Shown: positions 1-6,413 of the stretch, one piece after another
How the letters are laid out: every line of letters starts with the position of its first letter
Numbering within the stretch: position 1 is the first letter of the stretch
NCBI GenBank assembly: GCA_003151295.1
Contig: PLXD01000208.1
Span: 6,607-13,555, forward strand
Direction of reading: 5' to 3'
DNA from: Chitinophagaceae bacterium
Lineage (GTDB): Bacteria; Bacteroidota; Bacteroidia; Chitinophagales; Chitinophagaceae
Length of the DNA stretch: 6,949 nucleotides
Notes under the pieces: generated by a model
What the model saw: the letters and a program-made list of their open reading frames with translations, nothing else
The model's database searches: none
Told to the model about the DNA's origin: nothing
Made by a program: the position numbers and the translations under genes

Positions 1-308
1 TGCTTGCGTTCCAGCCTGCGGTTATTGGCGTACATGGGATACAGGCAGACCGTCCCGTCCTCATGGAACGATACCCAGTTATTGGGAAAGATGGAATCGG
101 GGGTATAGGGTTCGGGGGTATCTTCTACAACCGTAACGTCTACCCCATTATCGCGTAGTACCGCCGCAAAGCCATTGAATTCCGATAAGGCTTTCTGCGG
201 AGTTTGCTCGTCACTTGCTGCCACCTGGAAGGCATTGTTAACAGCGGTTTCCGCGTTGAAGCTGAAATTCACCGGGCGTATCATGAGCAGGTGTGAGGTG
301 GTCTGCAT
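1..308 (-). CDS. ctlX: CtlX-type citrulline hydrolase (amidinotransferase/deiminase superfamily), N-terminal 102 residues, cut by the left edge
   Basis: Only the first 102 residues are present, read leftward from ATG at 308-306; the rest lies outside the window. The fragment opens with a hydrophobic strand and an RPVNF segment (residues 7-15), typical of the first blade of the guanidine-modifying (ADI/DDAH/amidinotransferase) fold. It carries SIFPNNWVSFHEDG (72-85), where FPNNW takes the place of the FTRD substrate-binding segment of arginine deiminases, then YPMYANNRRLER (90-101). I recognise this pattern from proteins called citrulline utilisation hydrolase CtlX, which are thought to turn citrulline into ornithine, CO2 and ammonia. 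The catalytic His and Cys fall in the missing part and cannot be checked. The gene follows an arginine deiminase on the same strand after 184 bases, which fits a shared arginine-catabolic role. A DDAH-like or other amidinohydrolase activity remains possible. No signal peptide is seen, so it should be cytoplasmic. Confidence 0.85.
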   Translation of the reverse strand, partial: MQTTSHLLMIRPVNFSFNAETAVNNAFQVAASDEQTPQKALSEFNGFAAVLRDNGVDVTVVEDTPEPYTPDSIFPNNWVSFHEDGTVCLYPMYANNRRLERK

Positions 309-362
309 GGTTGATGGTTTAGTGATATAATTGGCTGTAAGATGCATTTTACTCGTGCATCA

Positions 363-373
363 GCAAATTTTGC
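363..373. promoter_or_regulatory. Short palindrome with TTTGC on both strands, upstream of ctlX
   Basis: GCAAATTTTGC reads as GCAAA-T-TTTGC, so each strand carries a TTTGC end. Read leftward it gives AAAATTTGC, one base away from the Bacteroidota -7 box TAnnTTTGC, and lies about 55 bases before the ctlX start. No matching -33 TTG/TTTG was found at 19-21 bases. It could be a weak promoter for ctlX, an operator half, or chance. The 184-base gap shows no better promoter. Confidence 0.2.
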
Positions 374-423
374 GAAAAAACCTTCGAAACGGTAGTTTGT
401 ACACCTTCTCCTACGCCGACAAC

Positions 424-439
424 AGATATATCTATATAG
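424..439. repeat. Two overlapping AT-rich palindromes between arginine deiminase and ctlX
   Basis: AGATATATCT (424-433) and CTATATAG (432-439) are each perfect palindromes and share two bases. They lie 54 bases beyond the arginine deiminase stop codon, in the gap before ctlX. Palindromic AT-rich sites can be operators, but this does not resemble an ArgR box, and AT-rich stretches give such patterns by chance. No terminator-like hairpin with a T run was seen in the gap, so read-through from the deiminase into ctlX is possible. Confidence 0.25.
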
Positions 440-492
440 CTCCGGGAAGGGAGGCAATATACATACAGAACAGTTGGCTGAGCTGGTAAAAG

Positions 493-1929
493 TTAAATCT
501 CATCTCTGAGCAATGGCATGCTCATGCAATGAAATCCTCCGCGGGCACGGGATAGTTCAGCAGACGGCATCAGGATGAGGGTATTTTCGATCTCGTCGGG
601 ATCTATACGACCATTTTCCAGTTCTTCTACCAGTTCATGGGCATGGATGACCGCGAACCCGTTTTCTTTAAAGGCCTCCATGGTCTTGTCATTGCGATCG
701 TAACCCAGCACTACTCCCTCTTTGAGGGCAAGGAGGTTGCAGGAGTCCGTCCATTGCTCACGGGCGTCGAAAGGAAATTCATTATTGCCGGAATAAATAA
801 AGCCGACTTTTTCGCTGCAGTTAAGGTCGTTCGTGCTGATATCGGTCAGCAGATCCTCCAGGTTATCGAAATACTCCGGTTTTTCGATGTCCTTTTTCCG
901 GAACTGGATGATCTTTAACTTGTCCTCTTTCTTGTTCCCCTCCAGGATACGCTGCACGGCATCTGCATCTTCATGTTTGATGGACTTTTTTGAAAAGACG
1001 CCCAGCATGACCCATACGTTCCGTTTCACCTGTGTAAAGACCGTATCGATATGCATATAATCCCTTTTTTTCGGGATCTTGACGATGGTGATCTTCTTCA
1101 CGACATTTTTTTCAAACAGCACTTTGATCACCTGGTGGGCAGCTTCCATAGAAGTCCGCTCACTGACCCCTACCAGTAAATGATCTTTGCTGACGACCAT
1201 CACATCGCCGCCCTCGAGGGTCACTTTTTTATCATCCCCATCCCGGGGAAGGAGGAAATGATGGAAAGTATCCGGCAGTTCGATGATATTTTGCTGGTAT
1301 TCCACGAATAAGGGATGGTTGAAGAAAATGTATTTGGCCAGCAGGGCTTCCCGGGTGCGGGCTTTCTTCGCCGGTTTGTTGAGCAGGATGAAGTTATTAA
1401 TGACGATGCCGATATCCCTCGTGAAAATAAAATTAGGTATGGGTGCGAACAGCATTTTATCGTCGTTGAGTGTACCGCTGATAAAAGTCTTCGCCAGTTG
1501 GACAGCCGGCAGCTTCTGCAGTTCTTTCTGTGTCTCGTAGGAGCACGCTTCAATAGCACAGACGGAAGCTACCAGCTTGAGCTTGATCTCGTGGTCCGAT
1601 AGTATATCGGCCAGCAGCCATTGCAATTCCACCACGCTATCAGAGCGGAAGAATTGTTCGTCCCCTGGTTTATAAAACTTCCGGTTGTTTTCTTCCGCGT
1701 CGATGGCTGCGAGCTTCCCCCTGATCTTTTCAGGGTCCAGGAAGTATAAAAGGATCTTGGTGTAGAAATCATATTCTTTCTTCCGGATCGTGTCGAGATG
1801 TACGATGTCCTCGAACAACCAGTCCTGTGCCTTGGACGGTACGACCTTCCCCAATCCACTGTCCGGACTATGAACGAGCAAGCGGCGCAAACGACCTATT
1901 TCCGAAGATACTTTTACAGACTTAGACAT
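493..1929 (-). CDS. arcA: Arginine deiminase (478 residues)
   Basis: This enzyme hydrolyses L-arginine to L-citrulline and ammonia in the cytoplasm. All active-site positions known from Pseudomonas arginine deiminase can be placed. With Met1 at 1929, they are FTRD (Asp172), LEGGD (Glu239), SERTS (Arg258), MHIDTVF (His293 and Asp295) and, near the end, SRARGGFHCMSMP with nucleophile Cys468. REQW (390-393) and GYDRN (409-413) are also family hallmarks. The start at 1929 is preferred over the in-frame ATG at 1944 because the five extra codons overlap a -7 promoter box and because MSKSVKVSSEIGRLRRLLVHSP matches the family N-terminus. At 478 residues it is longer than the usual roughly 400-420. 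The extra length appears to lie around residues 330-370 and 431-456. It is followed by ctlX on the same strand and diverges from the gene at 2032. No arcB, arcC or arcD is visible in the window. Confidence 0.93.
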   Translation of the reverse strand: MSKSVKVSSEIGRLRRLLVHSPDSGLGKVVPSKAQDWLFEDIVHLDTIRKKEYDFYTKILLYFLDPEKIRGKLAAIDAEENNRKFYKPGDEQFFRSDSVVELQWLLADILSDHEIKLKLVASVCAIEACSYETQKELQKLPAVQLAKTFISGTLNDDKMLFAPIPNFIFTRDIGIVINNFILLNKPAKKARTREALLAKYIFFNHPLFVEYQQNIIELPDTFHHFLLPRDGDDKKVTLEGGDVMVVSKDHLLVGVSERTSMEAAHQVIKVLFEKNVVKKITIVKIPKKRDYMHIDTVFTQVKRNVWVMLGVFSKKSIKHEDADAVQRILEGNKKEDKLKIIQFRKKDIEKPEYFDNLEDLLTDISTNDLNCSEKVGFIYSGNNEFPFDAREQWTDSCNLLALKEGVVLGYDRNDKTMEAFKENGFAVIHAHELVEELENGRIDPDEIENTLILMPSAELSRARGGFHCMSMPLLRDEI

Positions 1930-1932
1930 TCC

Positions 1933-1965
1933 GCAAAAATACATATTTGGCCTAACGAGAGGAAA
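1933..1965 (-). promoter_or_regulatory. Bacteroidota-type promoter of the arginine deiminase gene
   Basis: On the minus strand TATTTTTGC (1941-1933) matches the -7 consensus TAnnTTTGC exactly. TTTC (1965-1962), one base from the -33 box TTTG, lies 20 bases upstream, within the usual 19-21. The box ends only three bases before the ATG at 1929, so transcription should begin at or very near the start codon, giving a leaderless or nearly leaderless mRNA. Confidence 0.6.
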
Positions 1966-2010
1966 TTAATGAAATCTGTTTATTTTCTCCTGAAAATCTT
2001 ATAATTACCG

Positions 2011-2018
2011 TAGGTTTG
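2011..2018 (+). promoter_or_regulatory. Candidate -7 box of the acidic hypothetical gene
   Basis: TAGGTTTG matches TAnnTTTG and ends 13 bases before the ATG at 2032, which allows a short leader. The -33 partner is poor: TTTC at 1984-1987 is 23 bases away. It does not overlap the divergent deiminase promoter at 1933-1965. Confidence 0.5.
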
Positions 2019-2031
2019 GAAAAAATACCCG

Positions 2032-2529
2032 ATGCAAAAAATTACCAATGACACGATTGATTATGTCAATGCCCGTATACAGGATATGGAAGAGACACAG
2101 GTCGGGAATATATGGGATGAATTTGCTCGGGAACAGCCGGCCCTGGTGGGTTATGTATTAGGCGAGAGCAGTGAACTGGAAGATCCGGATGCGCGTGAAG
2201 ATATTGCCTACATCCTGACCATTATCCTCTTGTCTTTCCGGGAAGTGCAAAGCGATATCCCTGCCGTAACCGAAGAGGAATTCGAAGTGGCTTTCAATAC
2301 CGAGTTCGATAAGATGGAAGCCGTATTCCAGGAAGGGTTCGATGAGACCGAGGCGATGAATATGTTAGAGACCTTTAGCCAGCCCGACTTGTTGCAATTT
2401 GCGGCAGCCATCATCTATGGTGAAGGAGGAGAGGAGTCGGAGAGTAATTTCACGGAAGAGGAGGCGGGCCTGTTCATTGTGATCTTCCGTACGATCATAG
2501 AACTGCTAAACGCAAATGGCGATTCTTAG
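2032..2529 (+). CDS. Highly acidic hypothetical protein (165 residues)
   Basis: I do not recognise a family. By hand count the protein has about 39 Asp+Glu against 7 Lys+Arg, so it is strongly acidic. There is no signal peptide and no clear membrane span. The composition and heptad-like hydrophobic spacing suggest a soluble, mainly helical cytoplasmic protein. Notable stretches are NARIQDMEE (13-21), a Trp-containing segment followed by EQPALVGYVLGE (residues 34-45), an acidic TEEEFEVAF (80-88) and a hydrophobic C-terminal helix GLFIVIFRTIIELL. ATG at 2032 is the first possible start after a -7 box at 2011-2018. The next gene, an acyl-CoA dehydrogenase, is on the same strand but has its own promoter, so a functional link is not established. 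Codon use looks like that of its neighbours, with no sign of recent transfer. It is probably a real conserved gene of the lineage rather than a chance frame. Confidence 0.8.
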   Translation: MQKITNDTIDYVNARIQDMEETQVGNIWDEFAREQPALVGYVLGESSELEDPDAREDIAYILTIILLSFREVQSDIPAVTEEEFEVAFNTEFDKMEAVFQEGFDETEAMNMLETFSQPDLLQFAAAIIYGEGGEESESNFTEEEAGLFIVIFRTIIELLNANGDS

Positions 2530-2549
2530 CCTGCGAAAAATACGAACAG

Positions 2550-2583
2550 TTGTTAGTTTTTCCCCGATTTCTGCTATTTTTGC
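2550..2583 (+). promoter_or_regulatory. Bacteroidota-type promoter of the acyl-CoA dehydrogenase gene
   Basis: TATTTTTGC at 2575-2583 is a perfect TAnnTTTGC -7 box, followed by CGCAC, a common context in this phylum. TTG at 2550-2552 could serve as -33, although the 22-base spacer is slightly long. Transcription would start near 2589, leaving a leader of about 16 bases before the ATG at 2605. Confidence 0.6.
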
Positions 2584-2604
2584 CGCACTAAACAAATGGT
2601 TGTT

Positions 2605-3759
2605 ATGCAATTCCAGTTATCTGAAGAACACCTGATGATCCAAAAAGCTGCCCGGGATTTTGCACGGAACGAATGCCTTCCGGGCGGCATCGAAAGGGAT
2701 GAAGCGCAGAAATTCCCGAAAGAGCAGATACTGAAGTTGGCGGAGCTGGGATTCATGGGCATGATGGTGGATACCCGTTACGGAGGCTCCGGAATGGATA
2801 CCATCAGCTATGTATTGGCTATGGAGGAATTGAGTAAGATAGATGCCAGCGTGAGCGTTTGCGTGAGCGTAAACAATAGCCTGGTGTGCTGGGGGCTGGA
2901 GAAGTTCGGAACGGAAGAGCAGAAGCAAAAATATCTCACTCCCCTTGCCCAGGGGCGTAAGGATGGAGAACTTTATATCGGTGCCTTCCTGCTGAGCGAG
3001 CCGGAAGCCGGCAGCGATGCTACTTCCCAACGGACGACCGCCGAAGACAAAGGGGACCACTATGTATTGAACGGTACGAAGAATTGGATCACTAACGGTA
3101 ATTCCGCCTCCGTCTACCTGGTCATGGCCCAGACCGATGCTTCGAAAGGCAGTCATGGCATCAATACTTTTATCGTAGAAAAAAGCACGCGGGGAGTAGT
3201 TGTCGGCGCCAAAGAGAATAAGCTGGGAATTCGGGGCAGCGATACCCACAGTATTCTTTTCAATGAGGTGAAAGTGCCTAAAGAAAATCGTATCGGAGCG
3301 GATGGGGCCGGTTTCGGCTTTGCGATGAAGACACTTTCCGGGGGACGTATCGGCATCGCCGCACAGGCCCTGGGCATTGCCGGTGGTGCCTATGAACTCG
3401 CACTGAAATATTCCAAAGAGAGAATGACTTTCGGCAAGGAGATCATGCATCACCAGGCCATCCAGTTCAAACTGGCGGACATGGCTACTCGCATTGAAGC
3501 GTCGCGTCTTCTATGCATGCGGGCGGCCTGGGAAAAAGATAATTACCTGGATTATACTCTAAGCTCATCTATGGCAAAGGTCTTTGCCTCCGAAACGGCC
3601 ATGTGGACGGCAACAGAAGCGGTCCAGATACACGGTGGATACGGCTATGTCAAGGAATACCATGTGGAACGGCTGATGCGGGATGCTAAGATCACCCAGA
3701 TCTATGAAGGGACCAGCGAAATGCAAAGGATCGTGATCAGCCGTTCGATTTTGAAATAA
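2605..3759 (+). CDS. Acyl-CoA dehydrogenase, short-chain/butyryl-CoA type (384 residues)
   Basis: This FAD enzyme introduces the alpha-beta double bond into an acyl-CoA, the first step of beta-oxidation or of branched-chain amino-acid breakdown, and passes electrons to an electron-transfer flavoprotein. Both family signatures are intact: LLSEPEAGSDATSQ (about residues 129-142) and QIHGGYGYVKEYHVERLMRD (341-360). KNWITNG (160-166) and ERMTFGKEI (272-280) match flavin and substrate contacts. The catalytic base is Glu368 in QIYEGTSEMQR, the position used by short- and medium-chain enzymes; isovaleryl- and long-chain types place it elsewhere. The length of 384 is normal. The ATG at 2605 is chosen over 2596 because relatives begin MxFQLSEEHLMIQ. 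It has its own promoter, so it is probably monocistronic or only loosely coupled to the acidic gene upstream. Exact chain-length preference (butyryl, 2-methylbutyryl, other) cannot be told from sequence alone. Confidence 0.95.
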   Translation: MQFQLSEEHLMIQKAARDFARNECLPGGIERDEAQKFPKEQILKLAELGFMGMMVDTRYGGSGMDTISYVLAMEELSKIDASVSVCVSVNNSLVCWGLEKFGTEEQKQKYLTPLAQGRKDGELYIGAFLLSEPEAGSDATSQRTTAEDKGDHYVLNGTKNWITNGNSASVYLVMAQTDASKGSHGINTFIVEKSTRGVVVGAKENKLGIRGSDTHSILFNEVKVPKENRIGADGAGFGFAMKTLSGGRIGIAAQALGIAGGAYELALKYSKERMTFGKEIMHHQAIQFKLADMATRIEASRLLCMRAAWEKDNYLDYTLSSSMAKVFASETAMWTATEAVQIHGGYGYVKEYHVERLMRDAKITQIYEGTSEMQRIVISRSILK

Positions 3760-3777
3760 GGGGCCTTTTTGAAATAA
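3749..3777 (+). repeat. Direct repeat copying the end of the acyl-CoA dehydrogenase gene
   Basis: TTTTGAAATAA occurs at 3749-3759, covering the last codons and TAA stop of the dehydrogenase, and again at 3767-3777. The offset of 18 bases keeps the reading frame, so read-through of the first stop would meet a second Leu-Lys-stop. The seven bases before each copy match poorly, so this is either a decayed 18-bp tandem duplication or chance. Confidence 0.5.
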
Positions 3778-3781
3778 AAGG
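3764..3781. terminator. Weak hairpin between convergent genes
   Basis: CCTTTT (3764-3769) pairs with AAAAGG (3776-3781) around a six-base loop; GG at 3760-3761 could add pairs with CC at 3784-3785 past a small internal loop. It sits just after the dehydrogenase stop and 65 bases from the convergent receptor stop. No T run follows on either strand, so a role in termination is only suggested by position. Confidence 0.3.
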
Positions 3782-3782
3782 A

Positions 3783-3817
3783 GCCATCAGCCATCTGCCA
3801 TCAACCATCAGCCAGAC
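3783..3817. repeat. Heptamer tandem repeat GCCATCA
   Basis: Units of seven bases follow each other without gaps: GCCATCA, GCCATCT, GCCATCA, ACCATCA, then a degenerate GCCAGAC. It lies in the 86-base convergent junction between the dehydrogenase and the receptor and is not inside a gene. A small imperfect hairpin follows (GACC-GACA-GGTC at 3815-3826, flanked by GCC and GGC). Short tandem heptamers of this kind are candidates for slippage and copy-number change. Confidence 0.7.
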
Positions 3818-3845
3818 CGACAGGTCCAGGCAGCGGGGCTCGAAA

Positions 3846-6251
3846 TCAGGCGCCCGGCTTGTTTCTTTCTTTCCCGAATGTATAAGTGAAATTGATCTTC
3901 AATACCCTTGTGATCGGTTTGTTGATGACGTCCTGGAAGAAAAGATTTTCCGAGTAGGTCTGCACCCGCTCCCTTTCCGTATTTAAAATATCCGATACGC
4001 TGATGACCAGGGTAGCCGCCTTGTTTTTCAGGAGGTCTTTTTTAACGGCAACGTCCATACCGCCGGAAGACAAGGTCTTTCCTTGTGCCATCACCTGGGG
4101 AGCGGAATAGTTGCCGGTAAGCTGGAAGGTAAAGATATCCGAGACTTTCATATCCGAGTTCAGTTTGGCGAACCAGCTGAATCCCGAATTGGAAAGGCCG
4201 TTTGTCAGATTATCCGCGTTGATGGAAGTCTGGTAGAGATTGAGGTTGGTGGTAGTTCCCGACCATTTCATCACAGGGATCTTCACCACCATTTCCGCTC
4301 CATAGGTATTGCTGCTGTTGGCATTCATATAAGTGCCGAGCAGCGTGTCCGGGGAGATCGGGATCGAATAATTCGTGATGGCATTCAGTGTGTTCTTTGC
4401 GAACAGGGTAGTGGTCACCCCGGTATTATTGAATAAAGTATTATAGGAGAGTTCGACCAGGTTTGTATTCTCAGCCCGCAGGTTGGGATTGCCCTGCTGG
4501 GGATTCTGGGGATTGGAATAGTCCGTCTTGGGAGAGATCTGTCCGAAATCCGGCCGGTTGACCCGCCGGGAATAGTTCAGGTGCAGTTCCGTATTGCTAC
4601 CCAGTTTCTCAGTCAGGAACAAGCTGGGATAAAGGCCTGTGTTATGAAAAGCGAAATTCAGGCTGGTATCGAGCATGACGCCTTTGTAATCGTACTCCTC
4701 AAACCGGAGGCCGGCCATATAGCTGAAATTCCCGATCCGGTCGCTGTAACTGCCGTAGGCGGCGTAGGTGTTGTCGGAATACCTGTAATTGTAGGAGGCC
4801 ACCAGGTCCCGGAGATAGCTCTGTGAGCTGCTGTCGTAATCACCAATTAGGTTGAAGCTGTGATCCTGGTGAAGGGTAGCCTTGATACCGGCTTCCAGTT
4901 TCGCCTTCCCATCCCGCAATGGATCGATATAATCGGACTGCAAGGTGACGGTTTGCGCACGGACTAAGGCATCATAATTTTGCAGGTAGGGGCCGTTTTC
5001 CGCCATACCGCTTTTGTCCAAGTACTGCATGTTGTAGGTTCCCTTAGTGGGTCCATAATAGGCTTCGAGGGCAGCGCTACCCGTCAGTTTCTCTCCCGGT
5101 TTTTTGAACTCGTGCGAATAGTTCAGGGTCGCATGGGAAAAAGTGAAGCTACGCCCATCGTAGGTCTTTCTGAAACTGCTGGAATCGATAGTGCCTGCCG
5201 GATCCAGGTAATCTGTCCGCTGGTTGGTTGTAGTAGGGTGGGAACCGATCCCGATATCCCCGGACAGGCTGAAGGTATTATGACTGTCCACGAAGAACTC
5301 TGCTCCCATCCGGAACTTCTGAAAGGGTCCTTTTGTCTCGTTCTCTCCATGTTGGACCAGGGAGGTATGGTTGGCCAGATCGCTCTGGGTGGTTGTCGTA
5401 GTCCCAGCATTGCGGTGGTGATGGGCCATATAATTGAGCGTAAAATTCCAACGCTTCTTGTAAATATTGAGGTTCATGAACCCATAGGTCTCTCCCAGGC
5501 TATTCCATACCCCGGTGATAGACCCGTTAACGCCTGGTTTACGGTTCTTTTTCATGACGATGTTAACAATGCCGTTATTACCCTGGGCATCATATCGGGC
5601 CGATGGATTCGGCATGACCTCGATGCTCTGGATCTGATCGGCCGGGATCTGGTCGAGGCTTAGGGTCGTCCGCTTTCCATCCAGCAGAATGACAGGAGCG
5701 CCATTGCGCAAGCTGATATTGCCGGAGGCGCTGACGTTGAGGGTAGGCACCTGCCGGAGCGCGTCGACAGCCGTTCCGCCCTTACTGGCAAGGCTCTTAT
5801 CCACGTTGAAGACTTTTTTATCGATCTCTGTCTTAAAAGCGCTTTTTTCCGCAGATATCACTACCGTTTGCAATTGGGAAGCGTCCGGGATCAGGGTAAT
5901 GGTGCCCAGGTTCAAGGGCATTTTGCGAACTGCCGGTATAGTCTTAAAATAGGACTGGTAGCCGACAAAGCTAACCCGCAGAATGAAGGATCCTTCTGGG
6001 ACCTGGCCGATGCTGAATCCGCCGTCTTCGCGGCTTTCCAACCCGGCTATAAGCGTTGAATCCTTCCTGAGCAGGCTGATGGTGGCAAAATGGATGGGGT
6101 TCTTGCTTTCCCGATCGGCTATCTTCCCTTTAAGGGCCGCAGAAGCAGCGTTAACGCTTGCATTGTTGCCGGAAGATCCTATATTTTGCTGAGCCTGCGA
6201 AAAACTTAAAAAGGGAGTCAGCAGGAATAGCCAGGGTGAAAATTTCATCAT
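3846..6251 (-). CDS. TonB-dependent receptor-like outer-membrane beta-barrel protein (801 residues)
   Basis: The sequence has the Bacteroidota layout for TonB-linked outer-membrane proteins. With Met1 at 6251, a signal peptide spans residues 1 to about 20 (MKFSPWLFLL, then a small-residue end SFSQA). A carboxypeptidase-regulatory-like domain lies at about 39-120 (GKIADRESKNPIHFATISLL, FVGYQSY). A plug-like domain spans about 125-235 and contains VDALRQVPTL, VILLDGKR and IEVMPNPSARYDAQGNNGIVNIVMKKN. The beta-barrel fills the rest and ends in an aromatic strand (INFTYTFG), of the type called outer membrane protein beta-barrel family. It would sit in the outer membrane; the substrate is unknown. 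No SusD-like gene adjoins it, so a glycan SusCD role is not supported. An in-frame ATG at 6308 would add 19 polar residues before the signal peptide, so 6251 or 6248 is preferred. It is convergent with the dehydrogenase and divergent from yggS. Confidence 0.93.
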   Translation of the reverse strand: MMKFSPWLFLLTPFLSFSQAQQNIGSSGNNASVNAASAALKGKIADRESKNPIHFATISLLRKDSTLIAGLESREDGGFSIGQVPEGSFILRVSFVGYQSYFKTIPAVRKMPLNLGTITLIPDASQLQTVVISAEKSAFKTEIDKKVFNVDKSLASKGGTAVDALRQVPTLNVSASGNISLRNGAPVILLDGKRTTLSLDQIPADQIQSIEVMPNPSARYDAQGNNGIVNIVMKKNRKPGVNGSITGVWNSLGETYGFMNLNIYKKRWNFTLNYMAHHHRNAGTTTTTQSDLANHTSLVQHGENETKGPFQKFRMGAEFFVDSHNTFSLSGDIGIGSHPTTTNQRTDYLDPAGTIDSSSFRKTYDGRSFTFSHATLNYSHEFKKPGEKLTGSAALEAYYGPTKGTYNMQYLDKSGMAENGPYLQNYDALVRAQTVTLQSDYIDPLRDGKAKLEAGIKATLHQDHSFNLIGDYDSSSQSYLRDLVASYNYRYSDNTYAAYGSYSDRIGNFSYMAGLRFEEYDYKGVMLDTSLNFAFHNTGLYPSLFLTEKLGSNTELHLNYSRRVNRPDFGQISPKTDYSNPQNPQQGNPNLRAENTNLVELSYNTLFNNTGVTTTLFAKNTLNAITNYSIPISPDTLLGTYMNANSSNTYGAEMVVKIPVMKWSGTTTNLNLYQTSINADNLTNGLSNSGFSWFAKLNSDMKVSDIFTFQLTGNYSAPQVMAQGKTLSSGGMDVAVKKDLLKNKAATLVISVSDILNTERERVQTYSENLFFQDVINKPITRVLKINFTYTFGKERNKPGA

Positions 6252-6329
6252 ACGATCAGTTCGTTTCCAGTCTGTTGAATTAGAAAATGGTAAATAGCTT
6301 GTATTCACCTTGCTTTAGGATAAGCAGCA

Positions 6330-6360
6330 GCAAAGTTAATCCTATTTAAACCGATTGCAA
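6330..6360 (-). promoter_or_regulatory. Bacteroidota-type promoter of the receptor gene
   Basis: On the minus strand TAACTTTGC (6338-6330) matches TAnnTTTGC, with TTG (6360-6358) exactly 19 bases upstream, an ideal -33/-7 arrangement. The -33 TTG lies within the palindrome TTGCAA (6355-6360). Transcription from about 6325 would leave a leader of about 75 bases before the ATG at 6251. A five-base hairpin (6311-6326) is possible in the leader, but nothing else stands out. Confidence 0.65.
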
Positions 6361-6385
6361 CATGTCCGGAAACCGTTTGTATAGG

Positions 6386-6394
6386 TATCTTCGC
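6386..6394 (+). promoter_or_regulatory. Candidate -7 box of yggS
   Basis: TATCTTCGC differs from TAnnTTTGC by one base and ends 19 bases before the ATG at 6414, leaving room for a short leader. No good -33 TTG was found at 19-21 bases; TGT at 6363-6365 is the nearest. It lies immediately beyond the divergent receptor promoter. Confidence 0.45.
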
Positions 6395-6413
6395 GTTCAA
6401 AATATAATGTTAC

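Noticed and set aside
1930..1944. Upstream ATG at 1944 as the start of the arginine deiminase
   Set aside because: The five added codons coincide with the -7 promoter box and do not resemble the family N-terminus.
2617..3453. Open frame of 278 residues on the minus strand
   Set aside because: It lies antisense to the acyl-CoA dehydrogenase, which has both family signatures; the antisense product shows no family features.
3783..3817. Possible CRISPR-like array
   Set aside because: The repeat unit is seven bases with no spacers; this is a simple tandem repeat.
4980..5663. Long open frame (227 residues) on the plus strand
   Set aside because: It lies wholly antisense to the outer-membrane receptor gene, whose domains are clear; the frame has no recognisable motif or promoter and is a shadow of the coding strand.
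3846..6251. SusC-type glycan importer
   Set aside because: No SusD-like lipoprotein gene adjoins it, and the barrel resembles the general outer-membrane beta-barrel family rather than SusC.
6252..6308. Upstream ATG at 6308 as the start of the receptor
   Set aside because: It would put 19 polar residues before a clear signal peptide; the double ATG at 6251/6248 fits better.
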